Shown piece after piece: positions 25,201 through 35,845 of a stretch of DNA of 64,000 nucleotides (position 1 is the stretch's first letter; each line of letters begins with the position of its first letter). A program made the translations under genes and the position numbers. Source of the stretch: Symsagittifera roscoffensis (lineage: Eukaryota > Xenacoelomorpha > Acoela > Convolutidae); NCBI RefSeq assembly GCF_963678635.1, contig NC_087068.1:30754318-30818317 (forward strand). The letters run 5' to 3'. Under the pieces are notes generated by a model that worked only from the letters and a program-made list of their open reading frames with translations, ran no database searches and was not told the DNA's origin.

Positions 25201-28200
25201 CTTGGAGGCTATCCGTCCAAGTTAAAAACCTTGCATTAACTGGCAAACTGGCACTTGGTGTCTTGCTGTTTTTTTTTTCAAATAAAACGCGGAAATTTCT
25301 TAAATACATTCTTTTCAAATGCGTTTTTGAAACAACAGCGAATCAGCCGAATATTGGAACAGCACAGACGCTTTAGTAGGAATCCTAGGTATATCATAGT
25401 TTCCGAATATCACAGTGCTCAAATAAATCATGAATATTGCCAACAGATTGTTGGAAAAGAGTCAATGAACCCAAAGAAGCAAAAAAAATGACTTCAACTT
25501 TCGAATTTCAAACAAAAAATAGATGTCCACCAAGGGCATTCATATGTGCATTTATAAGTAGAATGCACTTCTTTTGTTATTAGATCATTTCATTTTTCCT
25601 GAAAAACTACGAAAAAAACATCGCACTTCTACGTCGTTCATCTACTCTTAAACACAAGCGTTTTACCGGAGTTTTCAGTAGTGTCTGCAGCTTTTTCGTT
25701 CGGCGCAATTGCATCTTCCTCGCCAGTTTGGGTGTTCACTGAAACAATCACAATACATTTAGCTCAAAGCACCACTGGAACTGAGTGAAACCAGAACAAC
25801 CTAACTATTTTAGACACCTGCTAATTGAACTCAGAAAAGGAGAAGTAGCAAAATTTAAGAAATCTGCAACTCGCAAGAAAAGGTAACTTATCTATAGTCT
25901 GAACTTATCTCTTTAATTACAAAAAAAAAACAGATAAACGGCGGGTTCAATGGAGCACTTATACTGAATATCTAACTTATACTGGTTATCTAACTTAGCG
26001 AATTGTGTATTTCCCTGAAATGTTCAAACTGCTCATTTTTCGAGATGTGCTCTATAGCGAATTTTCGTTGTCACTGAGCTAACCCGAATCTTCCACAGCA
26101 GACTGTTTCTCCTCTGCCGTAGTCTCCCCACTCTCATCGCCCTCATTCTGCCCCTCCTCCCCTGTTGAGGCAGTGGCGTCACCACCTGCCCCCACGTCCT
26201 CCTCCTCCTCCCCTTCGCCCTCTTTCACCTCTTCCTCTTCTAATTTGGACACTTCTATTTCATCCACCGGATCTTCAGCGTCTTCCTCCGACTCTTTAAT
26301 CTCCACGACAGGCCCTGCATAAGCCAAAGAAAACATTTTTATGGATCGAAAAAGACTTTCGTTGTTTTCTCAACGTGAAAAATAGCCAACTGAATACTGG
26401 AAAAGTGTCAATTAATTCAAAGAAAGCAAAAATTACCGATCGACTTTTTTGGAATATTTTTCAGCTTTGAAATTTCAGAAAAAAATACATTAAGTTAAAG
26501 CTCATTGATTTTAAATAATCTTTTCTGGTTGATAGACTTTTCATAAAAACTGACTCAATTAGAAAAAACTGGATCATCGTGTAGTTTCTTTTATTCTGGT
26601 GGAAAATCTAAAAATTTTGCACCATTTTCACTTTCGTAACTGGAGAGCGTGAATTGCTTTCCTAATAACTTTCCTCATTTGCTATCCTACGGTGCTGAAC
26701 AATATGTGTATTTATTTTTGCTGTCCAATTTTCAAGCATTTTTCATATTACAATTTTTGGTGCTCTGAGACAAAAATTGCAATCTGCCTCTGACTGAAAT
26801 TAATGTGGTCATAATCTATCAGTATTCATTTAAAACTAATTCAAAAAATTGACTGTTTTTTTTTAGTCCTAGCCCTGATACGAGAAGCCTTGCTTTGCTA
26901 GTTTTTAATTACGCAATTTACATTTCCTTGGATCTCTCAACTTGTTTCTCTTCTCTTTATCGCATTTCTTCCAGAACATCTGCAGCAACTGGATCACTAT
27001 GTTTCTATTGATGTAGCCGATCTGTCAAAGAATGGTACATATCAGAAATCTATTATAAATAATCTTTTATGAAGTTAACTGATAATTAAGCTCAAACAAG
27101 GTGCGAATATTTGGAGCAAAGCTAATTTCAAATTACTTAGTTGTAATTTTTTAGTACTTCAAACCCCTAAAAACTCACCTGATAAGCTCCGGTGAGGTTA
27201 AAAATTAAGTCCCAATCAGCTGTGAAGTGATTCTGATTTTGAAAAACTGGTAAAAAGGAGACCACTGAATTGATTAAATGCATGCCCCATTGGACAAGAT
27301 ACTCTCATGAACACCATTGCCTCAAAAGCTCTCTTGTTTTAGGATTTATATTTAACGCTCATAGTAAAAACAATTGAGCATTTAGAATATTAACACCGAG
27401 GAGAAGCTGCGCTTCGCAAACACAAGCCAAGAAAATGCAAAGAGCTCTAAACAGGCAAAACAAATTGAAATAAGAAAAGGATTAAAATACCCCGTGAGAA
27501 AAAAATAGCGAGATTAGAAATATCAAGTTCTCGCATCTGCTCCACGACCGCTTGTAAATTTACTAATACTTGCAACAAATAAAGAAGCTACAGTTTCTAT
27601 CAAATTGCCAATGCCAAGCAGCTAAAACTCTACCAAAAAACAAATAAAATTATTTCAATAATCAGGGTTTAAATCTCCGACCTGTTGATTACAGCCTCAC
27701 GTCCTCGCAATTTGCCACGGCTGTTTGAAAAAAGCTATTAACGCAGTTAAAACTGGATCCACCAGATTTAATATATTCAATCATATATTGTACTAAGACT
27801 TTAGGCAAAACCCTAGTGATTTCTCTTCTTGAGTAGTCATTTAGTCGTTTATTTAAAGGAGAAAACTACTACTCGCTTGCTTCTTTCTTTCAATTGAAGT
27901 CTTATCTCAGATCTGGCCGGGTAGTTTTCAAAAACTGAAAAAGATTCCAAAAAAAACGATCTAAGACTCAAAAATTTGACTTTTCTTAAATCCATAAAAT
28001 TTTCTCTACTAGAGCATGGGAAAAGCCTCTTATGCAAGAAAAAAATCCACACACCCTTTTTTTTGGATAGAACCCTCGGTACAGATTAAGCTAGTTGTTT
28101 TCGATCGTAGTGATGAAATTTCTTTAAAAAAACGGTAAAAACTTCAAAAAATGGATTTTTCCGAAGTCCATATCAACTTTTCTACAAATAAATTGAAAAC

Positions 28201-31200
28201 AAAACAGATTGCACAGGTAAAATCTACGCACCATGTTAGTTTGAATGACTATCAACTTTAGATTCAGCATGTTAGGGCAAAAAAAGGGGAAAAATTCAAA
28301 CTGTGGACATTTTCTAAGGCCATATTTTTTCAAAACGCAGGACATAGCAGTTTGCACAGAACAAAATGGCAAAACTGATTATTTTTTGTTCGGTTAAACC
28401 CTTTATCTCCGATTTGGCAAGGAAGATTTCGACAAATATTTACAAAATGTCAACAATTTGCACAAATCTTGATTAAAGCCATACATTTTTTCTACCAAAT
28501 TTAGGAAAAAGCCGCTGGAGAAGGAGAGATCCCCATGATTTGTTCTTTTGACTGAAAACTTTATCTGAGATTTGTGCATTTAACATTCGAGAAAATGAAA
28601 AAATTCAACACAAATAGGTCAAAAAAACCCCTACTGAAAGTTACGAATGCTGTAGAACGTCGGGTAAAATGAAAAGATACTAGCAAAATATGAAGGCACA
28701 TAGATGAGCAGCCGGTTTTCCCATTGGTACCATTTTTTGAAAATGGTACAGTAGTTTTTGGGAAAATTATGAAACTTCTGCGAAATTGCAAAAATTTTCC
28801 TAAGCGTCGCAAAAAACAACAAATTCCATACATTTTTGTTTGTTTCAAAACAAGACCTAACACTAGGCAAAAATAAAGCAGCAACATATGCTTTTAAACT
28901 GCTTATGCTTAAAGATGATTAAATTGAAAGATATCAAAGAGCCACCAAATGAGCACTTTTATTTGCGACTTAGGTTAGAAAAAACTTCTTCGTAATAATA
29001 CACTACGCTTTGCTTTTGTCACAGGCAAAAACTTGGTTAGAAAAAAACTTCTTCGTAATAATACACTACGCTTTGCTTTTGTCACAGGCAAAAACTTCAA
29101 GTAGGTTAGTGGCAAAATGTAAAAGCGTTAATCAAGAATAAAACGTTCGTTCATACTTCTCCCATTTTCTGCAATAACAAAAGTTAATTTCCTACAGAGG
29201 TGCACATGTGAAAATGAAAATTTGTGCGAATTAAACAGGGACAGTTCTTGAAGTGATTACTTATAAACTAATGTGTGACTATTAGAATTCGTGCTCAGAC
29301 GAAATACATGTTCACAAATTTTAGTTTAATGTTTCGTTCATATAGTTAGACAATGATAAGGCTGTTGTAAATTAACTCAATTTAAAATTTGTGGTTATAA
29401 TAGCAGTTACTTTTAGTGAAAACATAGCCAACTAAAAGTTGGAAAAAAGTAATGAGCACAAGGAAACTGAAAAAAAAACCGTCTTTGTTTTTCAGAAATT
29501 TTTATTTTTTGAATTTCGAAGAAAAAATTAGATGGCCTTAAAGCTCTTTGAATCTGTAGAACAATTTATGGTGGACACTTGTTTGTTAAAATAACCCCAA
29601 TTTGAGAAAACTGGATCAATAGGTAAAACTTTTATTTCGCTGGGAAATCTGATAATTAATTTCCATTTTCGAAATTAGAAGTCGATCACGTTTTTCGTGA
29701 CCTTTACACTTTTGCTGTTCCATAGTGGGTTTGCCTTCCTTTAAACAATAAAAATGCACTGAACTTAAAAAATCACAAGTCAAACCGCGAAAAAAAAAAT
29801 TGAGCGTGAAGACTTTCCTGAAAAAAAAAACAGCAAGACCTATATAAGTCTTCACTACGTTCATTACTCTTGATAACTTACAACTTCTTGATGTGTTGAT
29901 GTGCATGCGTTGTTTTGAGTACATCAGTTCTCAGATAACTTTGAAAAATTCTGTCTATTTTTTATCTTACTTTGGTGTCGAGGTAGTTGAACAAGTCAGT
30001 GTATATCTTCTGCCGTCTGGTGACTCTGTTCGCTTCGTGGTATGCATCTGCACACATGGTCAGATGAGACATGAACAGATCGAACATGTCAGGCGAGAAG
30101 TTCTGCACATACTTCATCCCATACTAAACAATATCGAATAGTTGCAAACTGTTGGCAATATTCCGAATGTATTACGGCGTGAAAATTTCACAACTGATTT
30201 AATTAAAACTACAAAACTTCAAGTTAATACTGCCTGATGAATTTATGATTTCTTTTTTTTCTGCACTAAGCTGCGTTCAAAACTAATCTGGAGCGAAATT
30301 ATCCTTCGAATTAATTTTATTGCTAACAAGAACATCTTTAAACCAGTCTGTAACTAACCGCTCGGAACTGCCATTTGTCGAGGGTTCGTCCACTGATATC
30401 TGTTTGCTCAATTTCGGCGTCAAACTTTGCGTCTAAATAAACGATTTGGTTTATTTTTGGCCAATTTTAAAAGCTAATTTCAGACCAATTTTAAGCGAAT
30501 GCTCAACTTACTATCTTGCATCTCGACAGGCAATTTTCGAACCAGTTCCTCGAAAGAGCGCATGACATTTTGAACCTAAAAATTGAACTAAGTGAGAAAA
30601 AATTGAACTTTCTAATCGTATTAATTTATTTCAGCTTAAGGGAAGAGGCGAAGCGAAGCTTCGCACCACTTGCGATACAGCACAATTATACCATGGCAAA
30701 CTAGCCGTCATAAAATGAAACAAAAACCCCTCAATCGCACAACTAGTTTGTAATAAATTCGATTTTTTTAACATAATAAACATTCGGAGGAAATTGAATC
30801 ATGATTGTTCCACCTCCACTTCTCCTTGGAGGAACAATTAATCAACTTAATCATTGGTAGTTTTAGATGCGTAGTTTTCGAGAAAACGAAAAAAAAATCA
30901 AAAATAAAAACCTCTCAGCTTCGAATTTTTGACAACTCATAAAAAACCGCATATATTGGAAATAAGATCAACATCCTTTGATTATACTCTAACAGCACCC
31001 AATTACAGTGTTGTTAACTTCAAATTTTGTAACTTCAAGTTAATATTAAAGTTTTTCTATATTCAAATTTTGGAAAACTATAAAACTTTGTGAAGTTTTT
31101 TATATCTAAGTTCTTTGAAAAATTTTAAAATTACCTAAAAAAGTCACATCTCGGAAAATAAAAGCAAATGAGCAGTCGCATTTGGAGGCAAGATTTGCGG

Positions 31201-34200
31201 CTCTTCAGAGTCATCTCACTGAAGCCAACTACAGCGTTGGAAAGTTCAAATTTAGAAAAATAATTTCTAATTAAAATTTTCTGAAAATTTTTTGTAATCA
31301 CAAAAAACGTCATATCTCAAAAAATACAACGATTTTAGCACGCACAGGAGGCAAAAAAAAAATGGCAACCCCTGCAAGTCCCCTTACAGAGCCTCACTAT
31401 GGAGATGAGAACTCAAATTTTGTGAATTTTTTTTATATCTGAGTTCTTTGAAAATTTTAAAAACAAAATGGCCAAACAAACGTCACATCTCGGAAACTAA
31501 GAGCATTTAAGCAGTCGGATGCAAAGTTTACAAATAAGAACTGCTGAGAGTACCCTTACAGAACCCAACTACAAGGTTGAGAATTTCAAATTTTGAATTA
31601 CTTTTTAATTCTAATTTCTGAAAATTTTCTGAAAAGTCACTAAAAACCATCGTATCTCGTAAACTAAAAAGGGCTGGGCGTTCATAATTGACAGCGCTGA
31701 CAGCATCCACTATTGGGTTGCTGATTTTAAACTCGGTGAAATAAAACACTGAATTGAAAATCAAAAAAAAATTTAACCATTGTAATATACGATATAGCAT
31801 AAACCTGCAAAAATAATACGCTAAAAGAGCTTTTAAATTGCGAGATTGTGAACCCGCATTTAAATATATAATGGATTAGTTAAAATCAACAATATTTACG
31901 AGAAATTTTTTGATATCTAGTTTTTTCTGGGAAATTTCAATTTAAATATATGAGAAAATAATCTTGTTCAAAACGATTATAGAGTGATTTATGCTAACTG
32001 TTTCAACCAGAAATTTTCATACTAGAATAACTTAAGCAACAAAAACTTGTACAGACCATTTCATACGAAATCAACTACCTAAACCAGAGGCGAAGCGGAG
32101 CTTCGCACCACTTGCGATATCACGCAAGCACAGCATTGCAAGCTAGCGAATAAAAAACAGGAGTGAAATAACAAAATCAAAAAATAGTCAAGAAATACAA
32201 CAAACAGTATTAAATAAGTTTTTAATTTTCTAACGAGCGTCCACTAAGCCACAAGGCGTTCATTAGACCGAGAACAACCGTTTAGTCCGCTAGTTGAGAC
32301 GAAAACAAAAACCATAAAAAACTGTTGACATGAAAAATGTTTGAGCAATTAAGCTTTAAAACTTTGAAGTTTACAGACGAACTACTAGTTCCTAAAATGA
32401 ATTTACTAATCACTTGCGTTACACGTTCGAAATTAGACTAAAACTCAAATAGAAATTTCAACTAGTTTTTCTTGACAGAGGAACAATTTTTCGAAAACTT
32501 TGTTTTAAGTCGTTCGAATAACGACTGGAAAGGCTTTAATTTTGATCTTGTCGATTATGCCTAATTTTGAGACTAATGATGTCGATTATGCCTAATTCAA
32601 TAAAAATCTACGCGTTTGTATCAAGCAAAAATATGACCGATAACGCTGTCTGGAAAAACTGAATGAGTAACACTTTGAGTCTACGTAATTTCTTAAGCGA
32701 CGCTCTCCAATTATGAGTCTGCATAATTGCTAAGTGATGCAAGCCAATTATGACGCATCAGCAGTACCAGTCAATTTGAAAAAAAAAGAAATTTACTAAC
32801 TAACATTTCTCAATTTATAGAGCGGACGCATTTTAATTAGTTTACGAAAAAGTTCGTTACATCCGACCCTGCCCAGGTTCGAACCCTCTTATTTTGTTAC
32901 GGGTCTCCTTCCCTGCCTCTACGCTACAGATCCATGATACCTTGAAGCTTAAGTGCTATTTGTAATATATGCAGTAATATCTTTAGCATTGGCTGTACTT
33001 AATAGCTGGTTATTGATCAAAATGAAGACTTTCAAAATGAACACTAATATTTGCGACTTAGGTTGGAAAAGAGAGTTCACACTATCACACAAGCTTTGCT
33101 TGTGTAACTACCTTTGAGGGGGAGTGCGTGCCAAAAAAACGCAATTTGTTGGTCAAAATTTTCCAAAAAGTGCCTAAAAACGCCTTTTTGGCCTTTTTTT
33201 TTCTTTAGCCATGGAAGTTTTAAAATCCTAACCAAAAGCTATCCTTCTTTTCTTTTAGCTTTTATTTGCTATTGACGGATAACTTAATGTAATTGCATGT
33301 ATCCGATGTAACGAGTGAAAAAACTTTATTATTCTTCAAAACGACTAGCTGTTGGTGCTGACGAAATAAATGAGAGAGGGAGAGAGAGGAGGGAGGGAGG
33401 GAGAGAGAGAGATAATGTTTAATTGAAACTTCTCAAATGAGATAAATGATTTTAAAAGTGAAACTATAAATGATCACTGTCTATGTTTATGGAGGATTTT
33501 CACCAATCGCGTTCCAGTTTGTAGATCATTGAGATACGAGCAAAAAAGAGGACGCAAAACGATGTGATTTTGTTAAACAACTTGTTTACATTGAAAAAAG
33601 TCTATGTTTCGATTTGATAACTCTTGCTAACCGCAAACCTAAAGACCACTTACGTAAGCTAGTTGTACCAGCTCGGTCGGATCGCGTTCATCTTTGTGAG
33701 GCATGTTGGCTTTTGAGTAGACCCAGCTGAAGAAAATGTATTCCAGTTGGGACTCTTTGCGCGCTTTTTCAGCCAACCGTTCTCGCTCACGTTCCTCGCG
33801 CTCTTCACGCTTCTTTCTTGCCTCCATTTTAATCGCTGCAAGCCTGATTAAAACATTATAATGGTCATACATCATAAAAATAGAAACAATTTCCACCAAC
33901 CAAGAATGACTTCGTGCAAAAACGGTGATCTAAGCTATAATTTGAAATAACACTAACTTAAAGAAAACACATAAGTCAAAACTAATGCTAGTTATTACCT
34001 CAAATCGCTAAAATTACAAAACATTTGTCTGCTGTATCTTATTAAACAAAATAAGTAATTTTCTTCTTTAAAAAATGCGATTGAGATCCCTCTTAGAAGT
34101 TACCTGTTTTCTTCGGATGAGAAAACTTTTTGGCGCAGTTGGTGACTGATCGCTCTGAGACCACGCGCATACGGCGAATTTTCCGACTGATTGTTGAACC

Positions 34201-34944
34201 GCGGATTGTTGCGCATCAAATACCTCGCAAGAAAATTCAAGGGGTTAAAATTTGGGTCATACGAGGGATAGTCTTCTTTTCTTACACTGTCTCCCCGCAA
34301 ACTTCCAATGATCGCCTCGACCTTTAACAAAATATTGTTTAATTTGTGTAAACAAATAAAACATACTTCTCCCACTCATATCTTACCTTATTCAGCTCCA
34401 TTCTTTTCTCCACGTCCATTTCCAGCGTAGCTGCTTTTTTCTCTGCAATATATGGCAAGCCTCTTCTGTCCGCTTCCATGAGTAGTTTTTCCAACCCCAG
34501 CACAAGTTGTGGCAGTACTTTATCTGTGATGTATGATCGCAACTCGACTGTGTCAATTGTAGTTATGAACCAATCAGTTGTCAATATATCCAGAGGTACC
34601 TAAGCAAAAATTTCAGCTCCAATCAAATCACGGACCAAACATTAGACGTTGGATTCATTTTATTTCAAGACATAAAATGTTAGAATACTTACTTTCCTCA
34701 TTGCTTTTTTAGCTTCACTTTGAAGATCCGCGATATGGACTTTTTTCTCTTCTCGAGAATCGGCTAGCTCGGAAACAACCGACTGCTCTTGAAATCTTCT
34801 TAATTTTTTCACCGTATTCGATTCATTTGAGGTGTAATAAACAGGCATTGTCCGGGATCTCGGTCTCTCGGGTAAACTCGAATCGCCATTACTACCCGAA
34901 TCAGGTCGCCCATGACTGGACTCAAGTTTGTCTGCAGCTGTCAT
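16008..34944 (-). CDS. EFCAB5: EFCAB5-like protein (EF-hand calcium-binding domain protein 5), complete coding region
   Basis: Proposed exons, 5' to 3' on the minus strand: 34693-34944 (ATG at 34944), 34387-34599, 34104-34321, 33654-33843, 30512-30575, 30359-30432, 29971-30123, 27179-27232, 26922-27021, 26084-26314, 25667-25738, 24885-25055, 24325-24382, 24083-24093, 23550-23588, 23031-23227, 22537-22693, 22053-22225, 21719-21814, 20478-20756, 20092-20247, 19614-19873, 17717-17876, 17374-17467, 16873-17096, 16774-16812, 16705-16716, 16494-16587, 16008-16225. Lengths sum to 4059 nt (1352 aa plus stop) and every junction keeps phase. Order along the protein: basic/Ser-rich N-terminus; a conserved block with LRSYITDKVLPQLVLGLEKL; Glu/Arg coil; degenerate EF-hand segments; a very acidic linker; one clear EF-hand-like loop; a GAF-like region; a helical C-terminal region; Lys/Glu-rich tail. 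This matches my memory of vertebrate EFCAB5 (about 1500 aa). The family assignment is by eye. The weakest joins are 24325 to 23227. Confidence 0.75.
16705..16716 (-). CDS. EFCAB5: 12-nt micro-exon (MDDS)
   Basis: Bounded by GTTTCAG (acceptor) and GTAAAT (donor), phase 0 to phase 0. It sits between the 39-nt exon 16774-16812 (WLIPVFLFEIEDW) and exon 16494-16587 (VLSSEMLKKVAAFDPTAP). It could be skipped without a frame shift, so inclusion needs transcript evidence. Confidence 0.55.
18229..19246. repeat. Dispersed tRNA-like repeat, class i, copy 4
   Basis: Lies in the intron between EFCAB5-like exons 19614-19873 and 17717-17876. The 5' end is gaggcgaagcggagcttcgc, then ACCATTTGCGATACC. The 3' end is a run AACCCGAAAAATATTC, then AACGCTTACTTATCGCAAGC. 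This is the clearest full-length class i copy, at about 1.0 kb. Confidence 0.65.
19614..20756 (-). CDS. EFCAB5: EFCAB5-like GAF-like region (three exons)
   Basis: Exons 20478-20756, 20092-20247 and 19614-19873 carry VSHY-like and GTLAV features of a GAF-type fold: GSVHYWNPRRSD, LIVCPILDSRRSAYGTLAVD, FLQHELAFVQGVAQKFHEAF, then a helix and VTFYLVESNPLQVESPFTLR. GAF domains bind small ligands, but no ligand can be inferred. The exon at 21719-21814, just upstream, encodes the YRAVFNALYK helix that leads into this region. Confidence 0.72.
21097..21660. repeat. Dispersed tRNA-like repeat, class ii, with palindromic AT-rich core
   Basis: The 5' end is gaggcgaagttgcacttcgc, then AAACACAAGC. Two class ii 3' ends follow in tandem, at about 21463 (TTTGCGACTTAGGATCG, ending CACAAGCTATGCTTGTG) and about 21586 (TTTGCGACTTAGGTTAG). 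Between them, 21280-21430, the word CGATTATAATCCAT recurs in both orientations. The flank at 20850-21090 is shared with 28590-28850. Confidence 0.55.
22537..22693 (-). CDS. EFCAB5: EFCAB5-like exon with EF-hand-type loop
   Basis: Encodes an EF-hand-like loop, DIDGKGYVELPH, between two helices (GKYILEALFSTW and FISVAEKY). Loop positions 1, 3, 5, 6, 8 and 9 fit the consensus, but position 12 is His instead of Glu/Asp, so calcium affinity may be low. The following exon 22053-22225 (DDFGAVPDNQLTQPMFVDLV) looks like a second, more degenerate hand. Confidence 0.75.
23031..23227 (-). CDS. EFCAB5: EFCAB5-like exon, helical segment
   Basis: Encodes KLREVLPREQTEAFNENM, then SSDQFSLLIENFLGEGC. The acceptor is TTTGTGCAG and the donor GTTGGT is weak. 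It directly precedes the EF-hand exons. A 39-nt exon just upstream (23550-23588, donor GTAAGT) supplies DNHLIVYI. Confidence 0.7.
24083..24093 (-). CDS. EFCAB5: Proposed 11-nt micro-exon
   Basis: Flanked by TTTTGCCAG (acceptor) and GTAAGG (donor). It converts phase 2 (end of 24325-24382) to phase 1, which is what the following 39-nt exon 23550-23588 needs. Without it the downstream frame runs into a stop at once. The predicted local protein is SEYREAPRAARNDN. This is inferred from phase and splice motifs only. Confidence 0.5.
24569..24862. repeat. Dispersed tRNA-like repeat, class ii, short copy
   Basis: Runs from gacgcgacgcttcgcaaac to TTTGCGAGTTAGGTTAG. A tRNA-like head at about 24678-24712 reads ctcggattcgatctgcgtcc on the + strand. 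At about 290 bp it may represent the minimal form of the element. Confidence 0.5.
24885..26314 (-). CDS. EFCAB5: EFCAB5-like acidic linker exons (three)
   Basis: Exons 26084-26314, 25667-25738 and 24885-25055 are all phase 1 to phase 1, so each can be skipped without shifting the frame. They encode Glu/Asp/Gly-rich sequence (for example EEEEVKEGEGEEEEDVG and GGDGEDDDDLDE), probably a disordered acidic spacer. They are GC-richer than the flanking introns because of GAG/GAT/GGA codons. Alternative inclusion is plausible from phase alone. Confidence 0.7.
27394..29095. repeat. Class ii repeat material with an internal exact tandem duplication
   Basis: The 5' end is gaggagaagctgcgcttcgc, then AAACACAAGCC at about 27400. 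The 3' signature TTTGCGACTTAGGTTAG is at about 28962. The terminal ~60 bp (GGTTAGAAAAAA through ACTACGCTTTGCTTTTGTC) is present twice back to back, at about 28974 and 29034. The segment 28590-28850 is shared with 20850-21090, including CATTGGTACCA. It sits in the EFCAB5-like intron between 29971-30123 and 27179-27232. Confidence 0.45.
30645..30900. repeat. Class i repeat, 5' portion
   Basis: gaggcgaagcgaagcttcgc followed by ACCACTTGCGATACAGC, continuing as the class i body (AAATGAAACAAAAACC). No matching 3' end is seen before the tandem array that starts near 31000. Confidence 0.5.
31000..31760. repeat. Imperfect ~170-bp tandem array in an EFCAB5-like intron
   Basis: Four units, each with a conserved 'TCACATCTCGGAAAAT'-type core at about 31140, 31307, 31480 and 31645. 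The core is preceded by TTCTGAAAATTTT and followed by a 'CCAACTACAGCGTTGGAA'-type phrase. Units are diverged by substitutions and small indels. It lies in the largest intron (30576-33653). No coding or splice signal is seen inside. Confidence 0.6.
32087..33643. repeat. Class i repeat with a class ii element nested inside
   Basis: The outer element runs from gaggcgaagcggagcttcgc at 32087 to TTGATAACTCTTGCTAACCG at about 33615-33643. The inner class ii part runs from about 32622 (AGCAAAAATATGACCGATAACG, shared with the 21.1-kb copy) to the perfect hairpin CACAAGCTTTGCTTGTG at about 33096. A tRNA-like head at about 32868-32935 (minus strand) has B-box complement aggttcgaaccc. A GA-rich microsatellite lies at 33374-33412. 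Confidence 0.55.
33654..34944 (-). CDS. EFCAB5: EFCAB5-like N-terminal exons (four)
   Basis: Exon 1 (84 codons) begins MTAADKLESSHGRPDSG and is Ser/Arg/Glu-rich, probably disordered. An upstream in-frame TTG is not a start. Exon 2 (71 codons) holds the most conserved block, ILTTDWFITTIDTVELRSYI followed by LPQLVLGLEKLLMEA. Exon 3 carries FNPLNFLARYLMRNNPR, and exon 4 a charged coil, EARKKREEREERERERLAEK. Donors are GTAAGT, GTAAGA, GTAACT and GTAAGT. Confidence 0.78.
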
Positions 34945-35480
34945 TGTCAAACTTAAAGACAATTCAGCAAATATAACATTGTTTTTTTTACATTATATAA
35001 AAAAAAACTTTATTTGCCAAACGAAACTGATTTCACATACGCAATTATATGTCAATTTTCAGAGAAATTTAGTAAGCATATAATAATTAAGGTATACGTC
35101 ACCAAAAGAGAATTTTAAGCAGATACAATAACATGAGTATCGCCAAAAGATGATATTTCACTTAAAAATCGGACAAGGAATCAAACTATCATAATAAATG
35201 CAGGCTTTTACAGCCCTGGTTGCTTCACAGTTATTGCTGTTTCTTTTTTTTAAATTCTTTTTGAAGAAAAATCTTTCAAGTTATTTCGACAGTATAACAA
35301 TTACAATTCCATATTATTTACAGAACAGCAACTAAGACGGTAAAATTTGGATAGCTCATGTGTTTTGTTGCGGAGATTTTTTCAAATTGATGATGGCGGT
35401 GTATTGTATTGTCTATGGGGTTACGCAGACGGGTCGCCTTCAATCGATAATTCCATTCGTCCTGACGTCATGTCCCCCTC
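34945..35480. other. No gene seen; presumed promoter/5' UTR of the EFCAB5-like gene
   Basis: AT-rich DNA upstream of the ATG at 34944. No TATA-like motif, initiator or conserved element is convincing by eye. The transposon-rich region begins at its right edge. Confidence 0.4.
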
Positions 35481-35481
35481 T

Positions 35482-35841
35482 CTACAGCTTTGCCGGCGCG
35501 TTCGACCGCATCAACAGGCAGCTGAGCCGAGTGTATATGGCGTTCTTTATCTCCGGCGTTCTGGTGGCTGTTTGCATGGCCACGCGAGATGCCAGGCGGT
35601 CTAGAAATGGAATGCCTTCACTTACCCATTCACCGTAACAAGTGCCTACCATAGGAATGCACTCCCAGCCAAGTTCCCGGCACTTCACGTCGTTATTCCT
35701 GGGCTTTCTTGATGCCGCGGACGCTGCCGCTGATTTCCTAATTTTGATCGCTCCGTCAATGATAGTACCGTTGAGCGGATTCACAACTGTGATGTCGAGG
35801 GCTGCGTCCTTTCCCAGATTCCAAGTTGGCACTTTTTAAAA
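35482..35841 (-). mobile_element. Non-LTR retrotransposon fragment, C-terminal REL-endonuclease-like tail (copy A)
   Basis: The open frame starts VPTWNLGKDAALDITVVNPL and continues to ELGWECIP, then IYTRLSCLLMRSNA. The pattern (charged/Pro start, x12, LDITV) resembles the PD-(D/E)XK-like restriction-type endonuclease tail of early-branching non-LTR elements such as the R2/NeSL groups. There is no RT domain in this piece. It has no intact start and is probably dead. Confidence 0.55.
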
Positions 35842-35845
35842 AAAA

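Noticed and set aside
35347-35638. Plus-strand open frames opposite the REL fragment
   Set aside because: Shadows of the minus-strand retroelement frame, which carries the recognisable motifs.
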